DNA of 64,000 nucleotides, taken from NCBI RefSeq assembly GCF_007858185.1, contig NZ_VFES01000001.1, positions 310,001 through 374,000 of the forward strand. The letters are read 5' to 3'. The translations under genes and the position numbers were made by a program. Position 1 is the stretch's first letter, and every line of letters starts with the position of its first letter. The notes beneath the pieces are model-generated. The model was not told the origin of the DNA. It ran no database searches and was given only the letters and a program-made list of their open reading frames with translations. Shown piece by piece: positions 17,905 to 28,250 of the stretch. The DNA comes from Pseudomonas grimontii. GTDB taxonomy: Bacteria; Pseudomonadota; Gammaproteobacteria; Pseudomonadales; Pseudomonadaceae.

Positions 17905-19458
17905 TCAGTCCTGCATTTCGGTCTGGCGTTCGACAGGGTCGATCAGCACGGCTTTCTGCTGGCGCACCAGCAGGTCGAGAATTTCTTCCTGACGATCGCC
18001 CAGCACGCCGGAGAAGCTGATGCCGCTGGATTTGGTCGGCGCCAGCATCGACACGCGGTACAGCTCGATACTCAATGGCGAGTCGATGGACAGCGGCCCG
18101 CTGCCGTTGCCCGCCAGTTCACCGCCGACCACGATCAGCGAGACCTTGGCGTCGAATGGGTCGAGGGCGATGTCGCGGTCGGTGTCGGTCAAATCCTTGA
18201 TGTGGCCGTACACGCCGGTCAGGCCGTTGGCCATCGAGGTGTTTTCGTACAGCTTGATGTTCACGCTGTTACGTATGCGGATGCCGTGGCGACGGTTGCT
18301 GATCACCTTGTTGCCCCACAACAGGTTGTCGCCGCTCTCATAGAGGGTGATGCCGTCGGTGTGGTTGCGGTAGATCTCGTTGTCGGCGATCAGGTTGTTC
18401 ACGCTGTTACGGTCGATCACCAGGCCCGAAAGCTTGTTGTCGTAGCTGCGGTTGTTGAAGATGAAGCTGTCGTTCACTTCCCGGGAAATGATGATGCCGT
18501 GCTTCTTCTTGGTGCCGTACACGGTGTTGTCCGCGATGATCAGGCCGTGGGAACGGTCATGGGGGTCAATGCCGTAGACGATGTTGTCTTTGTAGGTATT
18601 GCCCTTGATCACGAAGCCCGTGGTCTCATAGCAGTAGAAGCCGTACCACATGTCCGAGAACTCGGAGTCGATGATCCAGCCGGTCGGCTCAGGGCGCTTG
18701 AGCACCTTGGCCATGTTCGGCGTGTACTGGGAAATACTCACCCCGTACGACTTACTGTTGGCATAGCCGAAGCTGGCCATCTTGGTTTTGGAGATGTAGG
18801 TTTCGGTGCCGCCCCAGGCCAGCAGGAACGGGCGGAATTCCTTGGGCGACTGGAAGGTCGCCGGGCCGTTGGCCTTCTCTTTCCAACCGGTGATCCGGGT
18901 GTCACGCACAAACAGCTGGCCGTCGTTGATCAGGAACGAACCGGCTTCCTGGGACAGGCGCAGTTCTTTGGTCTGCTTGTCGATGTCCAGGATGCCCTTG
19001 CGGCCGACCACGATCGGCAACTTGGCCAGGAATACGCCCGGCGAGGTTTCGCTGAAGTACTGCTTGGGCACTTTGCCGAGCAGGTCCTTGAGGTTCATGT
19101 AACCGTCGTCGACAAAGATCGCCTGGGGAATGCCGTGCTGGCGCACCACCCATTCGGCCATCTTGTTGTCGCCGCCGATAAAGTCCTTGAGGGCATCTTC
19201 CTGCATCATGCGACGGATGCTGATCTTGCCGGGCTTGGTGCGGACGATCTTCTTTTCCATCGCTGCGGCGGTATAGCCCGACAGGTCAGGCAGGGCCGGC
19301 TTGGCCATTTCCAGCGGCGCGGTCGGCGGGCTGGAAATGGTGTAGGTCTTGGCCTGTTGCAGTTCCTTGGCGATGGTCGGCGCCTTGGCCGCCGTATCGG
19401 CAAACGCTGTGGCACTGGCCACTAGCATTGCCGCGACGAGTAGGCTTTGAGCATTCAT
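17905..19458 (-). CDS. algG: Mannuronan C5-epimerase
   Basis: The protein is about 517 residues from the ATG at 19458 (GGGAG eight bases upstream); the tracked upstream ATG overlaps the algE stop. A signal peptide ends at ATAFADT. The parallel beta-helix has the catalytic DPHD motif at about 298-301 (YGIDPHDRSHG), followed by repeated N-rich coils such as IISREVNDSFIFNNRSYDN. It converts mannuronate to guluronate in the polymer before export. Confidence 0.95.
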   Translation of the reverse strand: MNAQSLLVAAMLVASATAFADTAAKAPTIAKELQQAKTYTISSPPTAPLEMAKPALPDLSGYTAAAMEKKIVRTKPGKISIRRMMQEDALKDFIGGDNKMAEWVVRQHGIPQAIFVDDGYMNLKDLLGKVPKQYFSETSPGVFLAKLPIVVGRKGILDIDKQTKELRLSQEAGSFLINDGQLFVRDTRITGWKEKANGPATFQSPKEFRPFLLAWGGTETYISKTKMASFGYANSKSYGVSISQYTPNMAKVLKRPEPTGWIIDSEFSDMWYGFYCYETTGFVIKGNTYKDNIVYGIDPHDRSHGLIIADNTVYGTKKKHGIIISREVNDSFIFNNRSYDNKLSGLVIDRNSVNNLIADNEIYRNHTDGITLYESGDNLLWGNKVISNRRHGIRIRNSVNIKLYENTSMANGLTGVYGHIKDLTDTDRDIALDPFDAKVSLIVVGGELAGNGSGPLSIDSPLSIELYRVSMLAPTKSSGISFSGVLGDRQEEILDLLVRQQKAVLIDPVERQTEMQD

Positions 19459-19472
19459 TGCACAGGCTCCCA

Positions 19473-20960
19473 TCAGAATTTCCAGATCACGTCGACAAAC
19501 GCGCGATGCATGTACGAGTCGACCTGGCTGCCATAGGCGTCACCCGGTTTGAACACACCGGCGCGGAAACGCACCAGGGCTGATGGCTCTTCAACCGACT
19601 GGCTGAGCGCGGCCGGCAGCAGGCCGGTCTTGAAGTACTTGGTGACCACCAGGTCCATCTCCTGGCCCAGGTCTTTCTTGCCGTCTTCAAGGGGCAGGGA
19701 AGTGCTGGACAGGATCGCGCCGGTCACGTCATCGGTGTTGTTCTGCACCGCATCGATGCCGTTGCTGCCCACCGGCTTGTTGCCGTCGACACGCCAGAAC
19801 TTGTGGTACACGAGGCTGGCGTCGTAGTCCTCACGCAGCTGCCAGGAACCGAACAGGCTCATGGACTGCATGTTGTTCATCTCGCCGCGAAACGCTTCGC
19901 CGAAACGGTGGACGCGGGACTGGGTGCCGGTGAAGTTCGAACGGTTGCTTTGCAGGCCGTTCTGCTCGTATTCGGCACTGGCGCGGGCATAGGCCGCACC
20001 CACTTGCCACTGCGGGTCGAGGCGCAGGCGGATACCCAGGTCGGTAGCCCAGCCACTGACGTCATCACTGCGTTTGGCTTCTGTCGGGCGGGTGCCGTCG
20101 GCGTTCAAGGCATTGACCGAGTCGCGGTCGCCTTTCATGCCGGTGATGCTGGCCCAGTAGTTGACGGTGTTGGTGTTGCGCCAGTTGTAGGCGTCGCTGT
20201 TGGCTTCGATGCCGAGCCAGGTCAGGTCGCCGTTCTCGCGCTTGTCCAGCGAGTCGGTGGCGACGCCCGGTTCCGGGTAGTCGAGCTTGCCGTTGTCATG
20301 GGTGTGGTGGCCCCGCAGGCCGATCCACTGGCCTGGCGTCCACTGGTAGGACGCATCGGCGTAGAGGTGCTGACGGTCCTTGTCCTTGGGCGACAGTTCC
20401 TTGAGGTCGGTGCGGTATTCGCTGAAACGTTCGGCGACGCCGACGTTGGCCTTGAGCAGGGTGGTGTCGAAGGTCCAGTTCAGCGCTTCGATGTTGGTGT
20501 CGCGCCATTGGCCGTCGTCGTTGCGCAGGCGTTGGCGACCGAGCTTGAGGATCTCGCCGGGGTAGGGCGTGAAGCCGCTGTAGCCGACCCAGAACTCGCG
20601 CATGGCCAGGTAGTTTTTCTTGGTCTTGCGGTCGTTGTTGGTGGTTTGCTGGTTTTCGTCATCCGCCGACTGTTGCAGGGTGTCGGTCTCGATGATGTCG
20701 CTCGAAGCAACCGCCTGGCCCATGGCATAGGCGCTCCAGTTACCGCTTTCGCCGTAGATCCACGGGCGCAGGTCGAGGCCGATACCGTTGACGTCGCCGC
20801 CTTTCTGGGTGCCGAGGTCGCGGTCATCTTCGGACTGCGCGGTGGCTTTGACTTCCAGGCCGAAGTTCTTGGCTTCGGTCAGCGCGGCCAGGGTCGGGCA
20901 CGACCACAGCAGGGCGAAGGTCAGGCCGATGCCGGCCTGCACGAATGGATTGAGCTTCAT
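19473..20960 (-). CDS. algE: Alginate outer-membrane export porin
   Basis: This 495-residue beta-barrel has a signal peptide ending near SCPTLAAL and ends with an aromatic (KF), as outer-membrane barrels do. The many alternating strands with W/Y girdles ([19 protein letters not shown]) and charged loops fit the 18-stranded AlgE porin. GAGGAA precedes its ATG, which overlaps the algK stop by 4 nt. It works with the lipoprotein AlgK as the secretin-like exit. Confidence 0.95.
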   Translation of the reverse strand: MKLNPFVQAGIGLTFALLWSCPTLAALTEAKNFGLEVKATAQSEDDRDLGTQKGGDVNGIGLDLRPWIYGESGNWSAYAMGQAVASSDIIETDTLQQSADDENQQTTNNDRKTKKNYLAMREFWVGYSGFTPYPGEILKLGRQRLRNDDGQWRDTNIEALNWTFDTTLLKANVGVAERFSEYRTDLKELSPKDKDRQHLYADASYQWTPGQWIGLRGHHTHDNGKLDYPEPGVATDSLDKRENGDLTWLGIEANSDAYNWRNTNTVNYWASITGMKGDRDSVNALNADGTRPTEAKRSDDVSGWATDLGIRLRLDPQWQVGAAYARASAEYEQNGLQSNRSNFTGTQSRVHRFGEAFRGEMNNMQSMSLFGSWQLREDYDASLVYHKFWRVDGNKPVGSNGIDAVQNNTDDVTGAILSSTSLPLEDGKKDLGQEMDLVVTKYFKTGLLPAALSQSVEEPSALVRFRAGVFKPGDAYGSQVDSYMHRAFVDVIWKF

Positions 20961-22348
20961 AGGGATTCCTCGCCGTCTTCTTCTTCCAGGGCGTGCAGTT
21001 GCAGCGTGCTCTGGGCCAGGGTGCCGCGTGCGGCCAGTTCCTGTTGCACCAGGCGTTGGCCTTGGGCGCGTTGTTCTGGCGTGAGCGGAGCTTCGAGCTG
21101 CGTGGCCAGGTCATTGGCCTCTGGCGTGTCCTGGGCTTTAGCCAATTGGCTGAAGACATAGGCATTCAATGGGTCGGGCTTGGTGCCCTTGCCTTGGGAA
21201 AACAATTGGGCGATGGCGAAGTCGGCGCTGTTCTGGCCGTTGCGCGCAGCGGTCAGCAGGTGGTCCAGGGCTTTTTGTGAATAGACCTGGCCCAAGTAAC
21301 CACGGCGATAGATCTGGCCGAGGTAGTAGTCGGCAGCCACTTCGCGGCCCACTGCTTTCTGGAAGTGCGCTTCAGCCGCCTTGGCGTCCGCCGGCACCCA
21401 CTTGCCTTCGTAGTAGAGCTTGCCCAGCAACAGTTCGGCGCGCGGCTGGTCGGCGGCGCGGCCGTTGTCCAGGTACTTCATCATCTGGTCGACGTCGCCC
21501 AGTTCGGGGAAGTCGTAGAGCAGTTGCGCCAGGCTGACCCAGGAAGCGGGGTAGCCGGGGGCGATTTTTTCCAGCAGGGCCTGGGCGGTTTTCTCATCGG
21601 TCTTGCCCAGCGTGGCGTCGCCCAGTACGCGGGCTACGCTGTCGACGCGTTGTGCGGTGACAGTGCCGCGGCTGTAGCCGGCTTCCATCTGCTTGAGCAA
21701 TTCGGCCTGTTTTTCCGGCTCGGCTTTTTTCTGGTAGACCGTGGCCAGCTCGACATAGCAGATGTCGGTGGTGTTCAGCGCGGCCTTGCAGATGCGCTCA
21801 ACGTCATCCAGATGCTGGTCGTAGGTGTCCTGGGTGCGATACAGCAGCACCTGGGCCAGGCCGGCTTCCGGGTAACCGGCGGCCTGCCATTTGCTGATCT
21901 GCTGCTGGGCATTCACGTTGGGGAAACTGTGCGGGTATTGCAGGTACAGCATCGCCAGCGGGATCAGGGTATTGCCTTCGCCATTGGCAAAGGCCTTTTT
22001 CAGCAGGCCTTCGGCTTCATGGTGTTCGGCTTCGGTGGAGCCTGGCTTGGCCACCAGCAGGCGACCGAGACGCGCCTGGGCGCGCGGCGAGGTATCCGCC
22101 GCTGCACGGTAGGTGGCCTCGGCCTGTTTGATTTGCGCCGGATCGCGGGTGCCTACCTGGATGTCGGCCAGGCCCACCTGGGCCTCGCTGTAGCCCAGGT
22201 CTGCCAGTTGCTGGTAATTCTGCTGCGCGGTGACGGTATCGCCACGCTTGAGCGCTTCATTGGCCAGGCGTTGGTCGGGCAGGCCGGCGCAACCGGCGAG
22301 GGCGATGGCCAGCGCCAGGGGCACAGGCAGGGTTCGAAGGGCGCTCAT
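20957..22348 (-). CDS. algK: Alginate export lipoprotein AlgK (TPR/Sel1-like)
   Basis: This 463-residue protein has a lipobox LAGC with the acylated Cys at position 20, then helical Sel1/TPR-like repeats (for example [20 protein letters not shown] and [20 protein letters not shown]). AlgK places AlgE correctly in the outer membrane and links it to AlgX and Alg44. Its start is 2 nt after the alg44 stop and its end overlaps algE, so translation is tightly coupled. Confidence 0.94.
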   Translation of the reverse strand: MSALRTLPVPLALAIALAGCAGLPDQRLANEALKRGDTVTAQQNYQQLADLGYSEAQVGLADIQVGTRDPAQIKQAEATYRAAADTSPRAQARLGRLLVAKPGSTEAEHHEAEGLLKKAFANGEGNTLIPLAMLYLQYPHSFPNVNAQQQISKWQAAGYPEAGLAQVLLYRTQDTYDQHLDDVERICKAALNTTDICYVELATVYQKKAEPEKQAELLKQMEAGYSRGTVTAQRVDSVARVLGDATLGKTDEKTAQALLEKIAPGYPASWVSLAQLLYDFPELGDVDQMMKYLDNGRAADQPRAELLLGKLYYEGKWVPADAKAAEAHFQKAVGREVAADYYLGQIYRRGYLGQVYSQKALDHLLTAARNGQNSADFAIAQLFSQGKGTKPDPLNAYVFSQLAKAQDTPEANDLATQLEAPLTPEQRAQGQRLVQQELAARGTLAQSTLQLHALEEEDGEESL

Positions 22349-22350
22349 GA

Positions 22351-23523
22351 TTAAAGACCCGCAGCCATGGCTTTATCGATCAGCCAGTTCAGGGATGGGC
22401 CACGGTCGCTGGTCACTTCCACCGGGCGGCCGGCGTAGGCGCTGTCCAGCGGGGCGTCAGGCTTGATCTGTACGCGGATGTCGGAGGACAGGTCGGCGCT
22501 GTTCAGGCTGGTGCTGCTGACGATGGTGCCGGTGCGCACTTGTTCTTCGTCGGCTACCTGGAAGCTCACCGGGGTACCTGGGCGCACGTCACCGAACTGG
22601 CGATAGGTAAAGCGAGCTTCGACGTTAGCCTGGCTGCCGCGTGGCACCAGTTGGAAGATCACGTCGCCTTTGCTGGCGTACTGGCCGTCGGCGACCATTT
22701 GCTGTGCTACCACGCAATCGCACGGCGAGGTGAGCGTGCCGGTCATTTGCTTGCCGAACAGTTCTTCGACCTTGGCCGGTTGCAGTTGGTCTTCGTCCAG
22801 GTGGCCCTTGAGCACATCCAGCATGCTGGTGCTGAACGTCGCCAGTGGCGCGCCTTTGGCCGCCACCGAATCACCTTTGAGCAGGCTTTGCACGGTGCCG
22901 TCGCGCGGCATGGTCACGTTCATGCCAGGCACGCTCACCAGGCCGGCCTGGGCGTGGCTGACGAAGTACATGCCGTACACCGATTTGAACACGAAACCGA
23001 AGGCCGCCAGGCCCACCAGGAAGATCGCCAGGCTGAACGTCACGGCGCGCAGGCGGCCGAAGGCGCTCATGTTGCTGCCGCCGTCCTTGACCTTGCGCGC
23101 CTTGGTGAAGTTGTCGCGTTGCAGGGTCGCCAGCACGTCACCCATGGTCACGATGTCGCCGGACAAGTGCGAGGTGATCAAGTGGCGCAGGGTGGAAATA
23201 TCCTGGGCGTCGAGGTTCTGGAACTGGCAACCGGTACGGCCGCTCTGGCGGTCGTAGGAGCGGATCTGCAACTCCACATCCATGGCCAGGCCGAGGTTAT
23301 CGATGACGAATTGCAGGCGACCCTTGTGCACTTCACCCACGGTCAACGGCTGGGTGGCGGTGAACGCCAGGCCGCCGGCGGACAGGTCGATGACCCGTGC
23401 TTCGGTCTGGGTGCGGTCAGTGTTGAAGAAGCGCAGCTTGGCCGGGATTTTGACCCGGGCATGTTGACGCTGGGCTTCGGATTCGTGGACAACGTTGGCG
23501 TTTACTTGACTGTTTATGCTCAT
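22351..23523 (-). CDS. alg44: Alginate co-polymerase Alg44 (c-di-GMP-binding PilZ protein)
   Basis: This 390-residue protein has an N-terminal PilZ domain with RxxxR (R19-QHA-R23) and DxSxxG (D46-LSAGG) for c-di-GMP. A single membrane helix lies near residues 160-185. A periplasmic membrane-fusion-like barrel follows (SVPGMNVTMPRDGTVQSLLK). Binding of c-di-GMP switches on the polymerase Alg8. All c-di-GMP contact residues visible in the motifs are intact, so regulation should work. AGGAG lies ten bases before the ATG. Confidence 0.95.
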   Translation of the reverse strand: MSINSQVNANVVHESEAQRQHARVKIPAKLRFFNTDRTQTEARVIDLSAGGLAFTATQPLTVGEVHKGRLQFVIDNLGLAMDVELQIRSYDRQSGRTGCQFQNLDAQDISTLRHLITSHLSGDIVTMGDVLATLQRDNFTKARKVKDGGSNMSAFGRLRAVTFSLAIFLVGLAAFGFVFKSVYGMYFVSHAQAGLVSVPGMNVTMPRDGTVQSLLKGDSVAAKGAPLATFSTSMLDVLKGHLDEDQLQPAKVEELFGKQMTGTLTSPCDCVVAQQMVADGQYASKGDVIFQLVPRGSQANVEARFTYRQFGDVRPGTPVSFQVADEEQVRTGTIVSSTSLNSADLSSDIRVQIKPDAPLDSAYAGRPVEVTSDRGPSLNWLIDKAMAAGL

Positions 23524-23558
23524 TAGGGATAGCTCCTAGGTTAATTCAGGCTTGGCTG

Positions 23559-25028
23559 TCAGACCATCATCAGCAACACGGCAACGAAGATGCTGCCGGC
23601 GGAGAAGGTCATGGTCCGAGACGACCAGGTGTTGAACCAACGTTGAAAGCTGGCCAAATCGCGGGTCAGTTTGGTGTCCTGGCGGGTCCAGGACTGTTGA
23701 TCAAGGCGGAAGAACACGTAGATCTTCACCAGCGCGCCCATGATCTGGTTGTAATAGAGAATCACCGGGTAAGCCGGGCCGATGTTGTGGCCGGAGCACG
23801 ACAGCAGCAGGGTCAGGATCAGGCGGGTGATACCGATCCACAGCAGGTACGCGAGGATGAACGCGCCGCCGTACTTGAAGGTGGCGATGATTGCCACGGT
23901 CAGGCCGAGCAGGGAGGTCCACATCGACACGCGCTGGTCGAACAACACGATGCTGGTGAACAGGCCAAGGCGGCGTACACCCAGGCCGAGGGCACGGGAG
24001 TTCTGGCGCAGGTTGTTGCCGTACCAGCGGAACATCAGCTTGCGGCTGGCCTTGATAAAGCTCTTTTCCGGCGGGTGTTCTACGGTGTGGATCGCCGCAT
24101 CGGGCACGTAGAAGGTGTCGTAACCCAGGCGCATCAGGCTGAACCAGCTGGACTTGTCATCACCGGTGAGGAACTTGAAGCGGCCCAGGCGCCAGTGTTG
24201 CAGCGAGTCGCTTTCCACGTCGGCGATAAAACCCGGGTCGGTTACGACGTTGGCACGGAACACCGACATGCGACCGGTCATGGTCAGTACGCGCTTGGAC
24301 AGGGCCATGGAGCACATGTTGATGTGGCGTTGGGCGAAGCGCAGTTTGTGCCACTCGCTCATGATGTAGCCGCCGCGCACTTCGCAGAATTCGTTGGTGG
24401 TCAGGCCGCCGACGTTGCCGAACAGCTGGAACCACGGCACGGTCTTGCGCACGACGCCTTCGGCAAGCACGGTGTCGCCATCGATCACGGCCACCACGGC
24501 GCGGTCGTCCGGCAGGTGGCGGGAGATGGCGCGGAAACCGAAAGCCAGGCCGTCGCGCTTGCCGGTACCGGCGATACGCACGAAGTCGAGTTTGACGTGG
24601 TCCGGCGGGTTCATGCGTTCCCACAGGCTCTTGACCAGCAGCTCATCGGACATTTCCACCAGCGAGCAGACCACGGTGGTGGGGAAGCCGCATTCGATGG
24701 CCTCGCGAATCACCGAGCTGTACACCTGCGCGGTGGTCAGCGCATCGATACGGAAGCTGGTGACCATCAGGAACACGTGGGACGGGTCGGCAGCCTTGCC
24801 CAGCTTGCGCACTTTACGGCGCAGGTGTGGGTAGACCACGTACAGGAACAGCATGCCGCGAAAGAAATGCGTAGCACCCATCGAGTAGCGCCAGATACCG
24901 ACGGCGCCAATCAGGAAAATAAAATTCTTCGACTCGGAGTCGAAGGTGCTGGCTGGCAGAGCCAGAGCCAGAAGCGCTAAGAGCCCCAGATAAAGTAGCC
25001 AGCCAGTCGCTTGGTTTAACCGTTGCAT
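23559..25028 (-). CDS. alg8: Mannuronan polymerase Alg8 (GT2)
   Basis: The protein is about 489 residues from the ATG at 25028 ([15 protein letters not shown]); an in-frame GTG five codons upstream is possible. N-terminal helices are followed by a cytoplasmic GT2 domain ([17 protein letters not shown] for the DxD region) and several C-terminal helices. It polymerises mannuronate from GDP-mannuronic acid across the inner membrane, with Alg44 as activator. It lies downstream of algD after about 100 nt that hold a repeat. Confidence 0.93.
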   Translation of the reverse strand: MQRLNQATGWLLYLGLLALLALALPASTFDSESKNFIFLIGAVGIWRYSMGATHFFRGMLFLYVVYPHLRRKVRKLGKAADPSHVFLMVTSFRIDALTTAQVYSSVIREAIECGFPTTVVCSLVEMSDELLVKSLWERMNPPDHVKLDFVRIAGTGKRDGLAFGFRAISRHLPDDRAVVAVIDGDTVLAEGVVRKTVPWFQLFGNVGGLTTNEFCEVRGGYIMSEWHKLRFAQRHINMCSMALSKRVLTMTGRMSVFRANVVTDPGFIADVESDSLQHWRLGRFKFLTGDDKSSWFSLMRLGYDTFYVPDAAIHTVEHPPEKSFIKASRKLMFRWYGNNLRQNSRALGLGVRRLGLFTSIVLFDQRVSMWTSLLGLTVAIIATFKYGGAFILAYLLWIGITRLILTLLLSCSGHNIGPAYPVILYYNQIMGALVKIYVFFRLDQQSWTRQDTKLTRDLASFQRWFNTWSSRTMTFSAGSIFVAVLLMMV

Positions 25029-25053
25029 ATTCGTGTCCGTCACGGGGGAGTAG

Positions 25054-25119
25054 GGCTACAAGCCGCAAGCTACAAGCTGAAAAACGTCGCTTCTAACTTG
25101 CCGCTTGCCGCTTGAAACT
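25054..25119. repeat. Inverted repeat between algD and alg8 (AGCTTGTAGCTTG family)
   Basis: CTACAAGCCGCAAGCTACAA and CTTGCCGCTTGCCGCTTG form an imperfect inverted repeat in the algD-alg8 gap. The same unit occurs as a perfect stem at 31130-31190 between phoH and moaC. It is distinct from the REP families in this window. Confidence 0.65.
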
Positions 25120-25131
25120 AACCGCTGCCCC

Positions 25132-26448
25132 TTACCAACAAATGCCTTCGGTACGGCCGGTCGAGCTGGTGGCCTTGGACATGAAGCCCACCAGGTCGAT
25201 CACTTGCTTGCCGTGCGGTGCGTTCTGCGCCAGGGCACGGAACTTCTCGTCACGGTTGCCGAGGATGATCACGTCGGAGTTGTTGATCACGTCATCGAAG
25301 TCCGAGTTGAGCAGGGACGACACGTGCGGGATCTTGCCTTCGATGTAGTCCTTGTTCGCACCGTGCACACGGGCGTACTCGACGTTGCTGTCGTAGATGC
25401 TCAGGTCGTAACCCTTGCCGATCAGCATTTCGGCCAGTTCTACCAGCGGGCTTTCGCGCAGGTCGTCGGTACCGGCCTTGAAGCTCAGGCCCAGCAGGGC
25501 GACTTTGCGTTTGTCGTGGCCGGCGACGATATCGAAGGCGTTTTGCACCTGGGATTCGTTGCTGCGCATCAGCGAGTTGAGCAGCGGCGCTTCCACGTCC
25601 AGGGAGCTGGCGCGGTAGGTCAGGGCGCGTACGTCTTTAGGCAGGCACGAGCCGCCGAACGCGAAGCCTGGGCGCATGTAGTACTGGGACAGGTTGAGGG
25701 TCTTGTCCTGGCAGACCACTTCCATCACTTCGCGACCGTCGACGCCGACTGCCTTGGCGATGTTGCCGATCTCGTTGGCGAAGGTGACCTTGGTGGCGTG
25801 CCACACGTTGCAGGTGTACTTGATCATCTCGGCCACAGCGATGTCCTTGCGGATGATCGGTGCGTCGAGTTCTTCGTACAGGGACTGCAGGACATCGCCG
25901 GAGGCTTTGTCGAACTCGCCGATGACGGTCATCGGTGGCAGGTCGTAGTCGGCGATGGCGGTGGATTCGCGCAGGAATTCCGGGTTGACCGCAACGCCGA
26001 AGTCGACGCCGGCTTTCTTGCCGGAGCAGTCTTCGAGGATTGGGATCACCACGTTGGCGACGGTGCCCGGCAACACGGTGCTGCGGACCACGATGGTGTG
26101 GCGGGTGGTCTTGTCACGCAGGACAAAACCGATCTCGCGGCATACCGATTCGATGTAGTTGAGTTCCAGGTCGCCGTTTTTCTTGCTTGGCGTGCCGACG
26201 CAAATCATCGACAGGTCAGTATCACGAATGGCTTCGGCGAAGTTGGTGGTGCCGCGCAGTCGACCGTTTGCGATGCCTTGGCTCAACAGTTCGCCCAGAC
26301 CCGGCTCAACGATCGGCGATTTGCCGGCATTGATCAGGTCGATCTTTTCCTTGGAGATGTCTACGCCGACCACTTCGTGGCCACGGGCAGACAGGCAACC
26401 GGCACACACTGCGCCAACGTAACCCAAACCAAATATGCTGATGCGCAT
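25132..26448 (-). CDS. algD: GDP-mannose 6-dehydrogenase
   Basis: This 438-residue protein oxidises GDP-mannose to GDP-mannuronic acid with two NAD+, the committed step of alginate synthesis. The N-terminal Rossmann motif is GLGYVGAVCAG and the catalytic Cys268 lies in FGGSCLPKD, at the known position. AGAGGTAA precedes the ATG. It is the first gene of the alg operon and follows a leader of about 490 nt. Confidence 0.97.
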   Translation of the reverse strand: MRISIFGLGYVGAVCAGCLSARGHEVVGVDISKEKIDLINAGKSPIVEPGLGELLSQGIANGRLRGTTNFAEAIRDTDLSMICVGTPSKKNGDLELNYIESVCREIGFVLRDKTTRHTIVVRSTVLPGTVANVVIPILEDCSGKKAGVDFGVAVNPEFLRESTAIADYDLPPMTVIGEFDKASGDVLQSLYEELDAPIIRKDIAVAEMIKYTCNVWHATKVTFANEIGNIAKAVGVDGREVMEVVCQDKTLNLSQYYMRPGFAFGGSCLPKDVRALTYRASSLDVEAPLLNSLMRSNESQVQNAFDIVAGHDKRKVALLGLSFKAGTDDLRESPLVELAEMLIGKGYDLSIYDSNVEYARVHGANKDYIEGKIPHVSSLLNSDFDDVINNSDVIILGNRDEKFRALAQNAPHGKQVIDLVGFMSKATSSTGRTEGICW

Positions 26449-27226
26449 CGCAATTACCTCTTTGTCATTGAAGACGGTATTAAAATCATGCCATTAGATG
26501 GCCGGAGTTCATGTTTGCAAACGTCACAAATGCCGCGAAAGTTGGGCGAATAGACGCCGACTTGCCGCGTACAGGCATGTTGAATAACGAGTGACTAACT
26601 ATTGCACTCAAGTTGTGCGCAACTTGGCCTTGTTATTGGGGCCTGCCCTGAAATGCAGCCAGCCTTCCTGGGGGAAGGGCTTGGCGCCAGTGCCGCAGGG
26701 CCTTGATAGAGGCTATAAGCCTTTAAGTATCAATGCCTTGGGTTGTCTCACTGACCCATTAGGGTAAGCACAGCCTTGGCCTTATAGTTCGTGGCAATGG
26801 ATCCTTATCGCCGCTCTCAACTAATCGGTTGGTAATGTGACCACTGAGTCAAAGTTGAATATGACAACTTCGCTACTTCCGTTGGTCCGCCTTGTAAGTC
26901 ATCTCCTACAGAAACAGAGAATTTCGTTACCGGTGGTATGAGCGGTGCTTTAGGACGAAGTTCCTGGCCGCTCATCCTGTTTCCGGAAATTTCTTGAAAT
27001 ATGGGCAAAGATGGCACTGGTACTATATTGATAGCACTTGCTATTTGGGCCAGTAGTTACAGGTAGTTGGCGCGTAGGAATAGTTTTGTGCCACTAGTGA
27101 TTTAAAAAAGTGGTGCCACTACGAAAAAAAATCGGAAATGTCGAGTGAAAGAATTGTTAGGGATGTGTCGGTATATTTTTTGACGTCAAATAAATGACGA
27201 TTTTTGGTGTGGAGCGCGGACAAAAA
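26449..27226. other. Long algD upstream regulatory region without genes
   Basis: About 780 nt hold no convincing gene. The stretch is AT-richer than the flanks, especially 27040-27200. It contains the AlgU promoter match at 26937-26963 and room for distal activator sites such as those of AlgR or AmrZ. I did not find a clear AlgR consensus. A 66-codon minus-strand ORF at 26817-27017 crosses the promoter and has no protein-like features. Confidence 0.7.
26937..26963 (-). promoter_or_regulatory. AlgU (sigma-22/RpoE-type) promoter of algD
   Basis: On the minus strand, GAACTT (26958-26963, preceded by G to give GGAACTT) is followed after 16 nt by TCATA (26937-26941). The AlgU consensus is GAACTT-N16/17-TCTGA, and the P. 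aeruginosa algD promoter also begins GGAACTTC. The predicted transcript start near 26930 leaves a long leader before algD. Confidence 0.65.
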
Positions 27227-27315
27227 TGTGGGAGGGGGCTTGCTCCCGATTGCGTTGTGTCAGTCGCCTATGTATCGACTGATGCACTGCCATCGGGGGC
27301 AAGCCCCCTCCCACA
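27227..27315. repeat. REPIN downstream of yaaA
   Basis: TGTGGGAGGGGGCTTGCTCC and an inverted copy flank a spacer with a small internal stem. It sits between the distal algD upstream region and the 3' end of yaaA, where it may end yaaA transcription. Confidence 0.88.
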
Positions 27316-27351
27316 TTTGGATTTCATTGTCTGAAGGAGGCTGGTACGGCC

Positions 27352-28131
27352 TTATTCCGGTGCGTGATCGCGCAAAAACACCAGATTATCCGGCTTGGAT
27401 TGCTCCGCATTGAAGCGGTAACCCTGCACATCGAACTGCTTGAGCTTGGCCGGATCGTTGACGCGCTCTTCGATCACGAAGCGGCTCATCATGCCCCGGG
27501 CCTTTTTCGCGTAGAAGCTGATGATCTTGTACTGGCCGTTCTTGAGGTCCTTGAACTCGGTGTTGATGATCCGCGCGTTCAGGGCCGTGCGCTTGACCGC
27601 CGAGAAGTACTCGTTGGACGCCAGGTTGAGCAGGACGTCGTCACCTTGTTCGGCCAGGGCTTCGTTCAGCCATTCGCTGATGCGCGTGCCCCAGAAGGCG
27701 TACAGGTCCTTGCCGCGGGCGTTGGCGAGTTTGGTGCCCATCTCCAGGCGGTACGGCATCATCAGGTCCAGGGGGCGCAGCAGGCCGTACAGGCCCGAGA
27801 GCATGCGCAGGTGGTCCTGGGCGTAGCTGAAGTCGGCATCGGTGAAGGTGTCGGCGTTGAGGCCGGTGTACACGTCGCCCTTGAACGCCAATAAGGCCTG
27901 CTTGGCATTCTCAGGGGTGAAGGCCGGGGTCCAGCTGCCGAAGCGGGCGGCGTTGAGGCCGCCGATCTTGTCGGACACGTGCATCAATTCGCTGATCTGC
28001 GCCGGGCTCAGTTCGCGCAGTTGCTCGATCAGCGCCTGGGAGTGGTCCAGGTACTGTGGCTGGGTAAAGCGCTGGGTCGCCGGCTTTGACTCGAAGTCGA
28101 GGGTTTTGGCGGGGGAAATCACCATCAGCAT
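27352..28131 (-). CDS. yaaA: Peroxide stress protein YaaA (DUF328)
   Basis: This 259-residue protein begins [16 protein letters not shown], the family hallmark, and has the conserved middle YTGLNADTF with [12 protein letters not shown] and the later [12 protein letters not shown]. In E. coli YaaA lowers free iron and protects DNA during peroxide stress, and it binds DNA. It is a single gene, transcribed towards the REPIN, convergent with nothing. Normal length. Confidence 0.93.
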   Translation of the reverse strand: MLMVISPAKTLDFESKPATQRFTQPQYLDHSQALIEQLRELSPAQISELMHVSDKIGGLNAARFGSWTPAFTPENAKQALLAFKGDVYTGLNADTFTDADFSYAQDHLRMLSGLYGLLRPLDLMMPYRLEMGTKLANARGKDLYAFWGTRISEWLNEALAEQGDDVLLNLASNEYFSAVKRTALNARIINTEFKDLKNGQYKIISFYAKKARGMMSRFVIEERVNDPAKLKQFDVQGYRFNAEQSKPDNLVFLRDHAPE

Positions 28132-28250
28132 GAAGTCGTCTCCTGTAATCGTGCGGGGATTCTAGGGGCTCGGGCGTTTTGACTCCACCTATGATGGCGA
28201 TAGGCGCGATCCGCTATGATGGCCGACGACTCTGGAGAGGGAGACCCTGC

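Noticed and set aside
26817-27017. A 66-codon minus-strand ORF upstream of algD
   Set aside because: It crosses the AlgU promoter match, lacks a ribosome-binding site and has no protein-like pattern.
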